From Kryptolebias marmoratus (taxonomy: Eukaryota; Chordata; Actinopteri; Cyprinodontiformes; Rivulidae): DNA of 64,000 nucleotides. The first letter of the stretch is position 1, and each line of letters starts with the position of its first letter. Below are positions 36,706 through 48,150 of this stretch, in pieces. The stretch is taken from the NCBI RefSeq assembly GCF_001649575.2, contig NC_051433.1, positions 21,283,248-21,347,247 on the forward strand, read 5' to 3'. Made by a program: the position numbers and the translations under genes. The notes beneath the pieces were generated by a model. It worked only from the letters and a program-made list of their open reading frames with translations, was not told the origin of the DNA and searched no databases.

Positions 36706-39700
36706 TAAAAATTTGTATTTTATATTTTTTTTTAGAAAAGAAGAGTGTCCTATTATCTTGTGACTAAAATTGGCAAAAATGATAAAAACTAGAAGAAAAT
36801 TCAATTGAAAGTCACTTGAGAAAGCTAAATTTAACAAATAACATCCATTTGTCTCCCACATTGAGACATTTTTAATATGTGCTAAAACACAAACAGAAGG
36901 CATAGCTTCATTGCAATCCATATTTGAAACTCTGTAACCCTCACACCTTGCTTCATAATAGTTCAGAAGTGCTCTCCAGTTTTGTGTTTATGTGCAGTGC
37001 TGCTGGTGTTGCAGGAGAAAAGACATTTTTAGCTCACACAAAGGTGCAGCTGAATTAGAGATGGCATGTTTTGATAGCAATGAGCATCTGTCGCAGACCC
37101 AGGTTCAGTGGCCTGTGGCTTCAGCTGTGAGTGGAAATCTAAGAGTTATCCTTTCTCCTAAAATCCATTTGCTCCTTCCTGTTTCCTACATTTCAACATG
37201 ATCACAAAGATCACTGGGCTCAACAGCAGCAACAACAACAACTTTGCTAAATTGTCAGTCATTTACTCAGGGGCAGCAGCACTTTCTGGGAGATCTGTCA
37301 ACCCCATTAGAACTATGATCCCATTTGTAAAAGGAGTGTGTTTATGTGGTGTGCTACTCGGCATCAAACAGATTTGATTTCTCACAGAGTCCAGGATTCT
37401 CCTGAAAGATGCATCGTATCGGAGCCTCTAAAACAGGACATTTACTGCAGATTTTTTTCTCACTTTACCCACATTTTAACTCATTCACAATGTCTTAGTT
37501 TTAGTTTGTGTGAAGCTCTCTCTCTCACTGTCAAATTACGAGACCTTCTCTGCAACTGATCACTTAGTACAATTTACCAAGAAGGGTGACACAGGTGGTA
37601 GACTGTCTGCTCTGCTTCCATGTGGACATTTTAAATGGAAAAGAGAGTGGGAGAAAATGAATCCATCTGCTCAAACATGACTCACTAGTTTGTTCCCAAC
37701 AATTTGGGACCACAAACAGTGAGTCATTTTACTACTGATATGGTGTCACCTGTTATGAGACAACATGCACAAAAAAAGCTTTCACACACAACCTTAGCAA
37801 GTTGAGCTTTTAGTTAATAAATTAGATATCCATTTTATTGGTCCTGATCATAATTTTAGATGAATCTGGATTTATTCCGGCAATTGCATCATGAGAATCA
37901 GTCTAAGATCTGCGTGTTCGTCTCCTAAAGTGACGGGAAGTGAGGGATTCCTTTTCTCACCTCCCCATTCCTCAGCACTCCCAGTGCTGCTCTGCTGACC
38001 TTACTTCACGCACGGTTTGGCAGGAGCACTTAGTCTTCTTTCCATCCATCGGCATACTGTCTCTCCCTCCCTCACACCTCCACTTCCTTTAGCCCTGACC
38101 TAACAGAGGGGAAATGAGTCCTCATGATTTTTTTAATATCTCACACATCTTGGGACTCCATGGCCGAGGGTTAAGAGTGTTTTGTGTGATCAATGTTTTT
38201 TGGGCTCTACATCACGTTTTAATCAGTATATCATCTCCCCTGCAGGAGTTACTGAGGCAGGTGTACTTTCTCCTTTTCACTCTCCTTTTTCCACCTTTTG
38301 TCTTGCACTTTTTCCCTTTAAATTGCCCTTTCCCTGAAGTGTTGGGGTGTTATTGAAGGCTTTCCTGTGAGAGATCTTTTCTTGCCAAAAGGAAGAGAAA
38401 AAAGGTGCATAGTGCGAAAAAAAAGAACAGTTTGACTGAGAAGCTTTTTATGCAAGGGTCAAGCCAAGTCAGTGCAAATTAAAAGAGGTAAGTACATATT
38501 TAACAGGGTATAAATCATTGTCGAATCATGACTATAGTCATATTGTAAGCCATGGCTTTTACTTTTAGTCTGTTAACCAGAGGAAACTTTATCACCTGCA
38601 AACAAAAGCATATGGCTCAGGATGCTGAAGGAAAAGACACAAGTGTGATTTTTTTAGTTTATGTTCACACTATGCTGCTATCACACCTCACTTACAGGTG
38701 CAAGGCTGTCATATTAGTTTTCCACCAAATATTCAGAGGCACGACAAACAAATTTCATTCTAAGTCCTATTATGAGGAGCTGGTGTTGACAGCTCCTTCT
38801 TCTTCTAAAACTTCTTTCTTTGAGTTTGCTGTTCTTCTTTCTTCCTGTTGATACTTTTTGTTGGATACAATCTGCAATAAATACTATCATTTCTGGGATC
38901 AGAGTGGCAGTTTGTGTATAGTATTTTCTATCAAAGTCTCTGTACTCCTTCAGGTCTCTTGCTGCTCCTGTGTGGCAGTGTCAAAGAAATATTCGAAGGG
39001 TCAGTGAGCCAGCCACGAACCAGAACCGCAAAGGTCACAGTCCTCTCCATTATTCAACAGGCTCCCATGCTAAAGCCAGGAGTGTTAAAAAAGACAAGAA
39101 GAGATTGAGAGATTGATTTAGAGAGGAGTGTCTTTTTCTTTATGTGCAACCCTGTAGGGATGCCAGAAGTCGTCTACTCAAAGCTCACACCCTCCTGTCG
39201 ATTCCAAACAAAGGCTGAAGTGAACAAAAAGATGGAGGAACAGCTGAATGAGAAATGAGAGCACCTGTGTGGCCTGACCCACTGCCTCAAAAACCTCTGT
39301 CAACTGGTTTAACCATCTGTTCATCCCGCTCTACCCTTTGAGTCAAGAGACCATAAAAGAAAGCCTTTTTCTTTCCAAATATGATGCCTAAAATGCCAAC
39401 TTGATGTTCAAAGATTTTCAACACCAAAGATCTTGAGTAGTATAGGAAATTTGGAAAGAATTCAGGCCCCAATGAAATGCATTTCCCCTGCAGTCAAATG
39501 ACCACTTACACTGGTAATCTCACCCTTTTCAGTAAAGCATATATACCTGTATATATCTGTTTATCTTTTTCAAGGACTCTTGTGGGGATGTTTCCCTTAA
39601 AAGTGGGATCTTTTTCTGATCCCTAAGTTTGAAAACAAATTCACTTCTTGTGAAATATAAATACATCTAGTTCCAAGGTTAACCATTCTGTTTAGTATTG

Positions 39701-40640
39701 TGAATTATATTCCTTGCAAAACATAGCAATTTTTTTTCTTTGGTTACATGGACTTCAGATAATATCTCACTGGGCTGTGACTCTTGATGACTTGCTGGCA
39801 AATGGCATTCACAAGGAAATCTCCAAAACATCTCAAAATGTTCTTGGGGAGGCTGGGGGGGTTCTTAATTTTTGTGCATGAACTGCAGAAGCTTGCAGTC
39901 TTGTCACTTGAGTTCTGGACATATTCAAAAAAATTGTCCCACAATTATTTCCCTAAAATAAAGTTATTGCAGGCATCTCCAACTTACTTTGAAACAATTT
40001 TGTTTCAGAAATCTTCCACTAACCAGAGACACCTGTGCAGGAGCTCTCCTCTGACAAAAAAACAAAAAAACAAAACATCTGAGGGTACAGCCCTGAAAAT
40101 CCAGCTCTAAAACCCTCCCAGACAATAAATAATAAACTCTAAAAGACTGGGCCAAATCTTTTTATCCTAATTATCAAACTGTACTCTAAAATAAATCCTA
40201 AATGTTTAAATGGCTGCTGAGGTGGGTACAAAGCGAGCAGAGGTGGGCAGACTTAGTCAACAAAATAATGTGCATGGCCTAAAATACAGTTTTGCAAGCT
40301 GCGTACACAACAATAAGCCATGATTTTCAAAAAGTGCCTGCTCCAAGCACAGCTGCATGACTCATTGGTCACTTGGTAACAAAGATTTTTGTGAGAGTAC
40401 AACCAAAATTTGCCAATTTCCTTGCTATTTTCACACAATTTCTGAGTTTCCAACTAGTCTCCAACAGTAACATACCAGTGAAATACTACCTTTATCAATA
40501 GGCATCTACAAAGCTCCCAGCAAGCAGCAACCCCCTCAATCCAGCCTCTTTAGAAATCATGATGTCCCTGCTACCCAAAGTTTTCAGGCAGTTATGATAA
40601 ATTTACGGTATACTTTATGTTAAAAAAATCATTATACAAA
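36706..40640. other. Intron, no gene recognised
   Basis: Mixed unique sequence. The frame at 39784-40110 (+, 108 codons) shows no domain. Sequence near 37570-37640 (GTGACACAGGTGGTAGACTG) is vaguely tRNA-SINE-like but too weak to call. Pyrimidine-rich tracts lie near 37930-38100 and 38250-38340. Confidence 0.35.
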
Positions 40641-41048
40641 TATTGCTTATCTTATTGTGTGATAAGCAATATATGTTTAGTAATGTTCAATAGCTGAACA
40701 CATATGGCTTTTTTTACTCCCACTGGCCTAATAACGTTCCATATCATTAATCATGTATTGATAAATAATGAGTGTTCAGGGATATTCAATAACTGAACTT
40801 AAATTGCTTTTGCTTTTTCATGCTGGCCTAATAATGCTTCATATTGCTTTATATACCGCATATTGCAGTAAGCAATATAAGTTCTCTTCTGTTTGATAAC
40901 TGAATGTATATTGCGTTCTGTTTTTGTGCTAATTCAATAATTTTCTATATCGCTTATCTTAGATTATGATCGGTAATATTTGTTCTGTTATGTTCAGTAA
41001 CTAAAGATATATTGCTTTCTCTCCCACTACTGCCCCATAACTCTCCAG
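40641..41048. repeat. Four-unit tandem repeat, ~105 bp per unit
   Basis: Units begin near 40641, 40743, 40847 and 40954. Each has, in order, an ATTGC/GATAAGCAATAT-like palindromic part, TGTTC or GTTTG, then TTCAATAACTGAA or its variants, an ATATTGCTTT-like step, TTTTT with CCCACTGGCC-like sequence, and a CTAATAA.G.TTCATAT close. Units differ by many substitutions, so the array is old. No protein frame runs through it. I know no named satellite with this unit. Confidence 0.7.
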
Positions 41049-41919
41049 TCCCATCAACATGTACATCTGCACTACCTCTGCAGAACAATAAGAGAATTCT
41101 GTGATCCCTATTGTGCAAAAAAGCTCACTCCCCCTCTCAACTTTTTTTTTTTTTTTTAATAGCAGCATACAGTATCAGCAGAATTACTGCAGCTTGGAGT
41201 CAACACTGCAGCAGCCTTGCTAGAGTGTGTCAAGCCCAGAGGGGTTTATAGCTTTGATCTGAAGCACAATACCCAGTGTGTGAGGAGGGGGAATAAGTGT
41301 GCATACATGCACGCATACACAAATGAGCACACGACGCAACCACGAAATGCTCGTACAGACGCACAAAAGCGAGCAAACGCATTCAAACGCTCTCTCACAC
41401 ACGCACACACACAAATCCCCTTTGATATAGTTCCAGGCTTTTAGTGGATGATTAGGAGAGGCGACCCAGCTAAGGTCTAGAGTGATAGGAGGAAGCAGGA
41501 GCCTGCTGCTCTTTAGTTAGAGGAAACCAATACTCTGTCTGTAGATAGAGCAGTAATTATGCTCAAGGGATGAGGTGAGAGAGGAGTGAGCATTTTGGAG
41601 TAGAAGCCAAAGAGAGGAAGGGAGCGAAGAAGACTTTGCTGGAGGGTTTATTTCTGATTCCTCACCGCGTCACCTCCAGCAGACAGCAATTAAAATTTCT
41701 CCAGAGGGTCTGTGTTTATTGTGAGCCTGTGTGTGATTGTGTGCGTGTAAGGTTAAGCACATGTACATTTACATTGTGGTGCAGGGTGCGGTTGTGCATG
41801 ATTTTTTTTCTTCCCATGCTGCATAAAAGCAGCTGAGGATGGTGCCGCACAGCGGGCTCGCTTGTGTGTGAGGGCCCACGTGTGTTTGCTGAATCCACTC
41901 CAACACTTGTTGGTGGTCT
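41049..41919. other. Intron with CA- and CG-rich low complexity
   Basis: Holds a 17-T run (41142-41158) and an ACAC/ACGC-rich stretch at 41305-41412. Short frames on both strands arise from this biased stretch. Confidence 0.4.
41142..41158. repeat. Poly-T run
   Basis: Seventeen T in a row after CTCTCAAC. Confidence 0.85.
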
Positions 41920-42689
41920 AAGGGCCATGAAATATTAATGTCCCCCTTCTCTTAATGATTCATAAATTGCATTCTGATACTTTCACTCTGCTTCTCCTCT
42001 TGGCTTGGTTAAGGAGAAAAAGAGAGAGAGCGCGAGACAAGTGTGGAGAGTGGAGTCTGAGATGAAAATCAAGTTTTCCTTCCTTCGTCATACATTTCAG
42101 CTAGCCGCATGCAGGAACTGAGGGATCATGGTGTCAGTAAACAGTATTCATAAACACATGCTCTCTCAGGGAATGTTTTTAGCATTCGCCTCAACACTGA
42201 ATTGTTACTGTAAGTTTGCAGAAAACTTGTGGCGCCTTACAAAATATCAGCTTAAGCAGACGGGAAACAAGGGTTTGCTTTATTTGTTGTGATAAACCCA
42301 CTATAATCAGAACACAGCCCAGAGAATTTCTTTTCTCCCTCCTCACACTGAGAGATGGAGAGGCCTGCTCCTAATGCATGCTCATCTGAAAGAAACTGAT
42401 TCGCATTATGTTTGTTTTATTTATTTATCACCTGGCATCGATCGGAGCCACGAAATCACTGCTTGGGACTAAATGAAAAGAAAATGAGCTTCTTACTCGA
42501 ACTCTTTTATCTGCTGCTTTTCAAACCCACTCCATTCTTCACCTTGCCCCCTCTCCATTCAATAGCACTTTAAAAGATGGCAACATTAATATTAGCATAC
42601 GGGTAAATTCACAGTTGGTACAAACTGGCTGCTCTTTTCCTTTGCTTTCAACTTTCCCCCTCTCTCTCTCTCGCACACATACACTCTCA
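41920..42689. other. Intron, partly island-like
   Basis: AATATTAATGTCCCC and TTAATGATTCATAAATTGC near 41930-41975 look like homeodomain-rich regulatory sequence. A CT run lies at 42655-42675. No gene is seen. Confidence 0.3.
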
Positions 42690-43030
42690 CTTCAGTGGCA
42701 TAACGGGCTCATCTGCAGGACCAGCTGGATGTCTGTTTACAATAATAGGTGAGGTAATAAACCGCAGAGCTCTACTTATTTGCCTGTCTTAGAGTAATTC
42801 ATAGAGCTGATTGGCTTTAGCGCGGTGACATGTCTACTTACTGTGAGAGGATGCATTTGTGCATTAGACGAGCTTTAACGTAATCCTCCCTCATTACAAA
42901 CACAGACGTAATGAGGGACGGGAGGCTGAGGCTTTTGTTGCAAGCGTGTTGCATTTGGAGAGGTGGAGGAATCAAGCAAACATAAATTCAGCATGACAAA
43001 ACTGTCCGGCCTGCGTAACGCTCAGCTGTG
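42690..43030. promoter_or_regulatory. Candidate conserved intronic element with a perfect hairpin
   Basis: Contains GCATAACGGGCTCATCTGC, TGATTGGCTTTAGCGCGG (a CCAAT-type site), and an 11-bp perfect inverted repeat TCCCTCATTAC (42887-42897) / GTAATGAGGGA (42908-42918) around a 10-base loop. CpG-rich for the intron; no coding frame. Confidence 0.35.
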
Positions 43031-44734
43031 CGAGACAGAACCAGTAGCACTGGAGAAATTTTTATTGTGTATGTTCAGTCACGCTCACCTTCACTTAAGG
43101 ATTCATCAGGAATAATCAGACCAGCTGGAATTCCCCTTTGTGTTTCTTCTGTGAAATAAGAATCCGCTGATTTACTGACTCGCTGAGTCATTTATACTTT
43201 ATACTGAGATGAAACTGAAACATCTGTATCTTGTGCTTGCACATGAAACTACAAATGCTTTATTGAATCTTGGAAAAAAATAAAACTAAATCTTTGTCTT
43301 AAAGATTCATTAGGATTTTCCTTATAACACAGGGCCAAGGGGCTCCAAAATTATCTCCTCAAACCTTACTGACTGCGGAAAACATTAGTTCCTCTGAGAG
43401 TAAATAGTAAACTGACCAGCTCTCAAGATCTCTGACAGGGGCTTCTACATTTTTCCCCTCCTGCCTGAAGCCTTGCTGAACAATAACTAATGAGGATTGA
43501 TTTCGAATTTTATGGACACTGCAACTTAACTGGAGTTAATAAATCTTGGCAGTGGTGCTGTGAGCACAAATAGCTGACCAAAAAATGATCAGAAAAGGTT
43601 GAAAACAAAGCTATGAAACTTAGGAAACAACTTCATGCTTAAATCTCTGCATACTAAGCTGATCATTTTGGAATACCATGGAGTTGTTTGAGACCATCAT
43701 GACTGGGGTTATGCCTGATTTACGATTCTGATGATAGTTTGTGCAGGGTCTTGCAGCGGAAAGGAAATATTGACAAGGTCTGGCTTTTGCCTGTGGATAT
43801 AGCATGCACACATGGTTGCAATAATGAGCTTAGCTTTGCACTAGTGTTTCATTACACTAGTCATGACAGCACAAACTAAATGGCTTTTAGGGAGTATTTT
43901 CATATTCATGCGCAAGTGAGACTAGTAAACATGGCTACCATTGAAGGAAACTAAATGTGATGGTAAAACTTAAATAGTTTGAGCATTTAACATACATCTG
44001 AATAACTGTAACTAATTAAATCATAAGCAACATGATTTTTTTTTTATTATTGTAGATGTTTCACTTCTCATGTATAAACATTGTTTGGCCCACAAGATGA
44101 ATAGCCCAGCAACATATTTTAAGTTTGGCATGCTGTACCTTTTAGCTTTGAATTGAGAAAACTCCCAATGAGAAGTAAAATGTCTTCAAGAATCAAAAAG
44201 GAAATTCAGCTGTCTTCAGTTCAGTTTGTTAGTATTTATATTTGCTGGATGACTGAAAACTTAAACCAAAATAAACAAATGAATGGGGAATCAAATAAGT
44301 TTTGGATTTCTAGTAAAGTTAAATTTCAGCAGGGCTAATTTCATTTAGCCATAAATGTTTTTAAATAGACCAAAAGAAAATGTGATGAAATAATGACGGA
44401 GATGTAATTTTACTTTGAGACAAACTTAAACACTGGTTGGCCATCAACATAATACAACACAGTGAGATTTAAGTCATCTGTTTTTATATAAACAAGTGCT
44501 AAACACAGATAGTATAAATCTGTTTTTTTCAGACAACACTACTGTTTCTTACTTCTTTAAATAAACCAAAAATTCATTTACTTTTTGTTAGCATGTCATG
44601 AAAAATCATGCTCAAGTCCACTGATATAGGATCCACTCCACCTGAGAGTTAATATTTTTGTTATAATTTGGGTGTTTTGACTTAATTTGGGTTAATATTG
44701 TCAGGTTTCTTTCAAAGGGTTAGATAATTTTTGA
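43031..44734. other. Intron, nothing recognised
   Basis: AT-rich unique sequence. The minus frame at 43620-43811 and plus frame at 44153-44338 have no supporting feature. Confidence 0.35.
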
Positions 44735-44875
44735 TTGATTGTGGTCTGTGATGGACCGGTAACCTTTCCATGGTGTACCCCTCCTCTCGCCCAATGACTG
44801 CCAAGATAGGCACCAGTTCCCTTTGACCTTGCACAGGATCGGGTAGGTAATGAAAACTGATGGATAGATGGATGA
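44735..44875 (+). mobile_element. 3' body and tail of a fish tRNA-SINE
   Basis: GTCTGTGATGGACCGGTAAC, TTTCCATGGTGTACCCCTCC and CGCCCAATGACTGCCAAGAT give the familiar fish SINE body, closed by a GATGGATAGATGGATGAC tail. It is 5'-truncated. The 26425 copy is the same family, and the 61755-62005 copy may be its head end. Confidence 0.75.
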
Positions 44876-47800
44876 CTTACTAAAATAGATTGTTCTTTGT
44901 TTTGTTCTTATTTTTGTCATAGTCACTAGATATCTTCAGATACCCCTTTTCCAGCTCTTTAATTATGAACTGTTACCTCTCCTTAATTAACATGCATATT
45001 TTTATTTAGTCATCATCCGCCTTGTTTTCTACAGACTGTCAGATCTTTTTGTTCACACTGTCCATTTTCACCATTTAACCTTGGTTTAGTTTTTGAAATG
45101 CCTCACCTTGTTCCTGAAACTGCTTCCGACATCAACTAAGAAATTACCATTTAACGTGATATTTTTTGAACAAAACAACACCACAAGACTTTGTCAGAGG
45201 TGTTTTTTCTCTTTTGCTCTTTCCACAATAACTGGAGGGAGAGGTTTGCTGCGGGTGGGTAATGTGCTTTATGCCCTAAGGTCCATCCATGGCCACTCTA
45301 TACTTTGGCAAAATTACGCAAAGCAGTGATGACCACCGCAAGCCACTTATCTTCATGTCTGTTCTTTGAATGAATGTGGCTACACCAGCAACTTACATAA
45401 ATCAGGTACATGTTTGTTTGTGTGCTGATTCTAATTAAGGTTAATTTATTTCATGTTCCATAGAGAGTAGGCCACTATACTGCAATTTGTCTGTTTGGTC
45501 TCTGACTTGCCTTTTGCTGGTCAACTCTGGACTGCTGCAGCAAAGACTGCCTTATCTGGCTGATCGTATTGTTGCCTCTTACCTTTGGATATTTCAGTAT
45601 ATAATATTTAGAGTAGGCACTGCTGAACAAAACAGCAAGTACTAAATTTAGTTTAGTTTGAGCCCGTGAGACAGACACCTGAAGGACCTGTCCAGACATT
45701 TAATCTGCCCTAAACATTTTGTAGTGATAATGATAGCAGAAGAGATAAAGGTACAGAAAGTGTGAGAAGGAGAGATAAGGAGCAGAGAAGAGTGTAGACT
45801 CAATCGTAGGGGATGGTTCTGAAATGTGACCCTACAGAGAAAGACAGCCCTCCATCTCACTTATGCCCTGTTTGCTCAATTTCCTTTGTGTGCGACGGTG
45901 CACCTGAGGTCTGCTTGCAGCCTCCTGAAGCTCCTCTGCAGCAGCCTGGGCAAGATAATAGCCAATCCAGCTCCCCTCACTGCCAAATCAGACAGGGCCA
46001 AAAGACCTTGTGCTTTGTTTAAGATTTCCAATGAACAAACTCATGCCCCTGTGCCGACAAGCTATTACCAAAACCAGACAGACTTATATCAGGCTGCTTT
46101 TTTGCTCTGCTAAAAGCACAAAAAAGCCATCTTTGGTTTCAGAGGTCATGTCAACCAAACCGAATAGTTTGGCTATTATGTGGTGCCGCATCACTGCACT
46201 GCAAATGATTTTTTTTTATTATGTACTTCACCGTGATTATTTTAAAGTCAATAATCCATGCAGGCACCTCATCATCAGAGCATTACTCAAGTGGGTGCGG
46301 TTTGTAGGAGCAAAACAACAACAGTGTGTGTACAAAGTTTGCGAGCTGCCACTAAAGCTTTGATGTCCTCTGCTATTTTCCCTCCACTCAACATCTAATC
46401 TTCTTTTTTGTTTGTTGAAGAAGTCATGCACAATTAACAGACACCTCTTGTGCTGACGTCGATCAGTCTCTCATCTCCCAGATACCTGATTTTTCTTTCA
46501 ACTCGGAGGATGTGTCATCATTATTAAAACAGAGCAGCTGCTCTAATGGCTCAAGCCATTCAAATTCATGCAACTGCTAAAAACCTCTAGTAAAAGGCTG
46601 AAAAATAACAGATAATTTGATGTTTTTTAGTATCATTTATATCTAGAAGAGTGAGTCACAGGAATTGACTCTGCGTTAATTCAGGAACCATTTTTGGAAG
46701 ACAAGTTTGGGTCTTTGCTTTTTAAAAAAAGACACTGGTGTCACAGTGTTCTTGTATACATTGTATATAAAAACCTACATTTTGCATTGTCCAAGAGTGT
46801 CTAGACATCACTACGGCATACAGTGATATCCCAAGGGTATGATCTTTCTGGTCAAAGAGGAAAAGAGCCGCAGGTGAATCATTAGGAAATTCAAACCCTT
46901 AAAAATCACGGCGCAAATCAATGAGCTGAACTGCCTGTAAGGAACACCCAACCAAACAGCCTTCGACTTCCCGATTGCCGCACTATCAACATTTCACGTT
47001 GATCTGACGGGATCAGCGGCATACTGGGAAAAGCACTTGGGCCTTGTCCATCATGGTAGAGACATCTGAGCTGCCAAGGCCCCTCAGAGATAAAAGCAAA
47101 GATATCTCCTACACAAGCTGTGAGCTGCTCACATGTATGCAAAATACACACATATGCGCTCTGCCTCACTTGTCATGTTATGAGCAACTGAGCTATCTGA
47201 GCTGGTAAGCAGTAAATCCATTTGTTATGAGAAATCAAAACAAAAGAACAGGAAAATCTTCAACACTGTGAGGTGCAGTCTCTCTTCACAAATCCACAGT
47301 ATGTCTACAGTTTTGTTCCCTGCTCCTTGATTCATCTCACTGCAAAGAAATCCAATCTTAATATGTACTGCATACTAGTGCTTTTAATGGCTCCGATTTC
47401 TCTACGCTAAAATGCTAAATCATTGCTAACCTTTTTAGCTCAACACCTCCGGAAAAGGCTGAGAGGTTAGTGCAGACTTTTTTTTTCAACCCGCAGAGAA
47501 AAAAAACCAAACTACTCACTCTTAAAAGAAAGAAGATCAGACGGGGTGTTTACTTTTTCCCTTCTTCCCAATAGGTTCTTCTCTAACTAATGCTCCTAAA
47601 TGATAGATTAAACAAGGAGGCTCTTGTTGGTAAAGAGGGTGGTGGGGAGACCCAAAAGATCCGTGAGTGCAATAAGAATCAGATTCAGATAACGTCTGAG
47701 AGGAGGAAAGATACAAGTGGGAATAGGATACTCAGTATGAGTCTCAAACTAACAAGTCATTCAACAACACAATGTAAATAATGCAGGTTTAAATGCAAAT

Positions 47801-47929
47801 CTCTTCTAGCATTACTCACAATGCTACAGAAAAAACATGCAGCTCACTGGAAAACCAATCACAGCATGGAATGAATCAACAAAGATGAGTTTAAGCAGGT
47901 CAAGCTTTTATTGTTCTTTGTATGTGTTG
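44876..47929. other. Intron, no gene recognised
   Basis: Overlapping + frames at 45813-46363 (up to 117 codons) read different frames through unique sequence and lack any domain; none is called. The remainder is unique and AT-rich. Confidence 0.35.
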
Positions 47930-48150
47930 CTTTAAAAGTGAGGGCACTCTTTCCGAGCGGTCTCCGGGGAGCTACGATTACAAATGAGATAAAAAGGGGA
48001 TTGTGAGCTCGACACAGTCAAATCAGGGATCATAAAGAAACAGATGGTGGTAGGCTGCATGTTTACACTTCTACTCCTAACTGCTGGGACTTTAAACACA
48101 CTCGCGCTCGTATCCTCCCAATCACTCACATTAGCATGACTCAGAGAAGA
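47930..48150. promoter_or_regulatory. Candidate conserved intronic element
   Basis: GAGCGGTCTCCGGGGAGCTA, GATTACAAATGAGATAAAAA and CACTCGCGCTCGTATCCTCC make a CpG-containing island in AT-rich intron. No repeat similarity and no credible frame. Confidence 0.3.

Noticed and set aside
37570..37640. Possible tRNA-SINE head
   Set aside because: The A-box resemblance is weak and no B box or SINE body follows.
39784..40110. 108-codon + frame
   Set aside because: Lysine-rich translation of A-rich sequence without similarity to any family I know.
40641..41048. Tandem units as a CRISPR array
   Set aside because: The units are contiguous and diverged with no unique spacers, in a vertebrate-type sequence.
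45813..46363. Overlapping + frames of up to 117 codons
   Set aside because: Three frames are open over the same unique DNA, and none has a domain or consistent coding bias.
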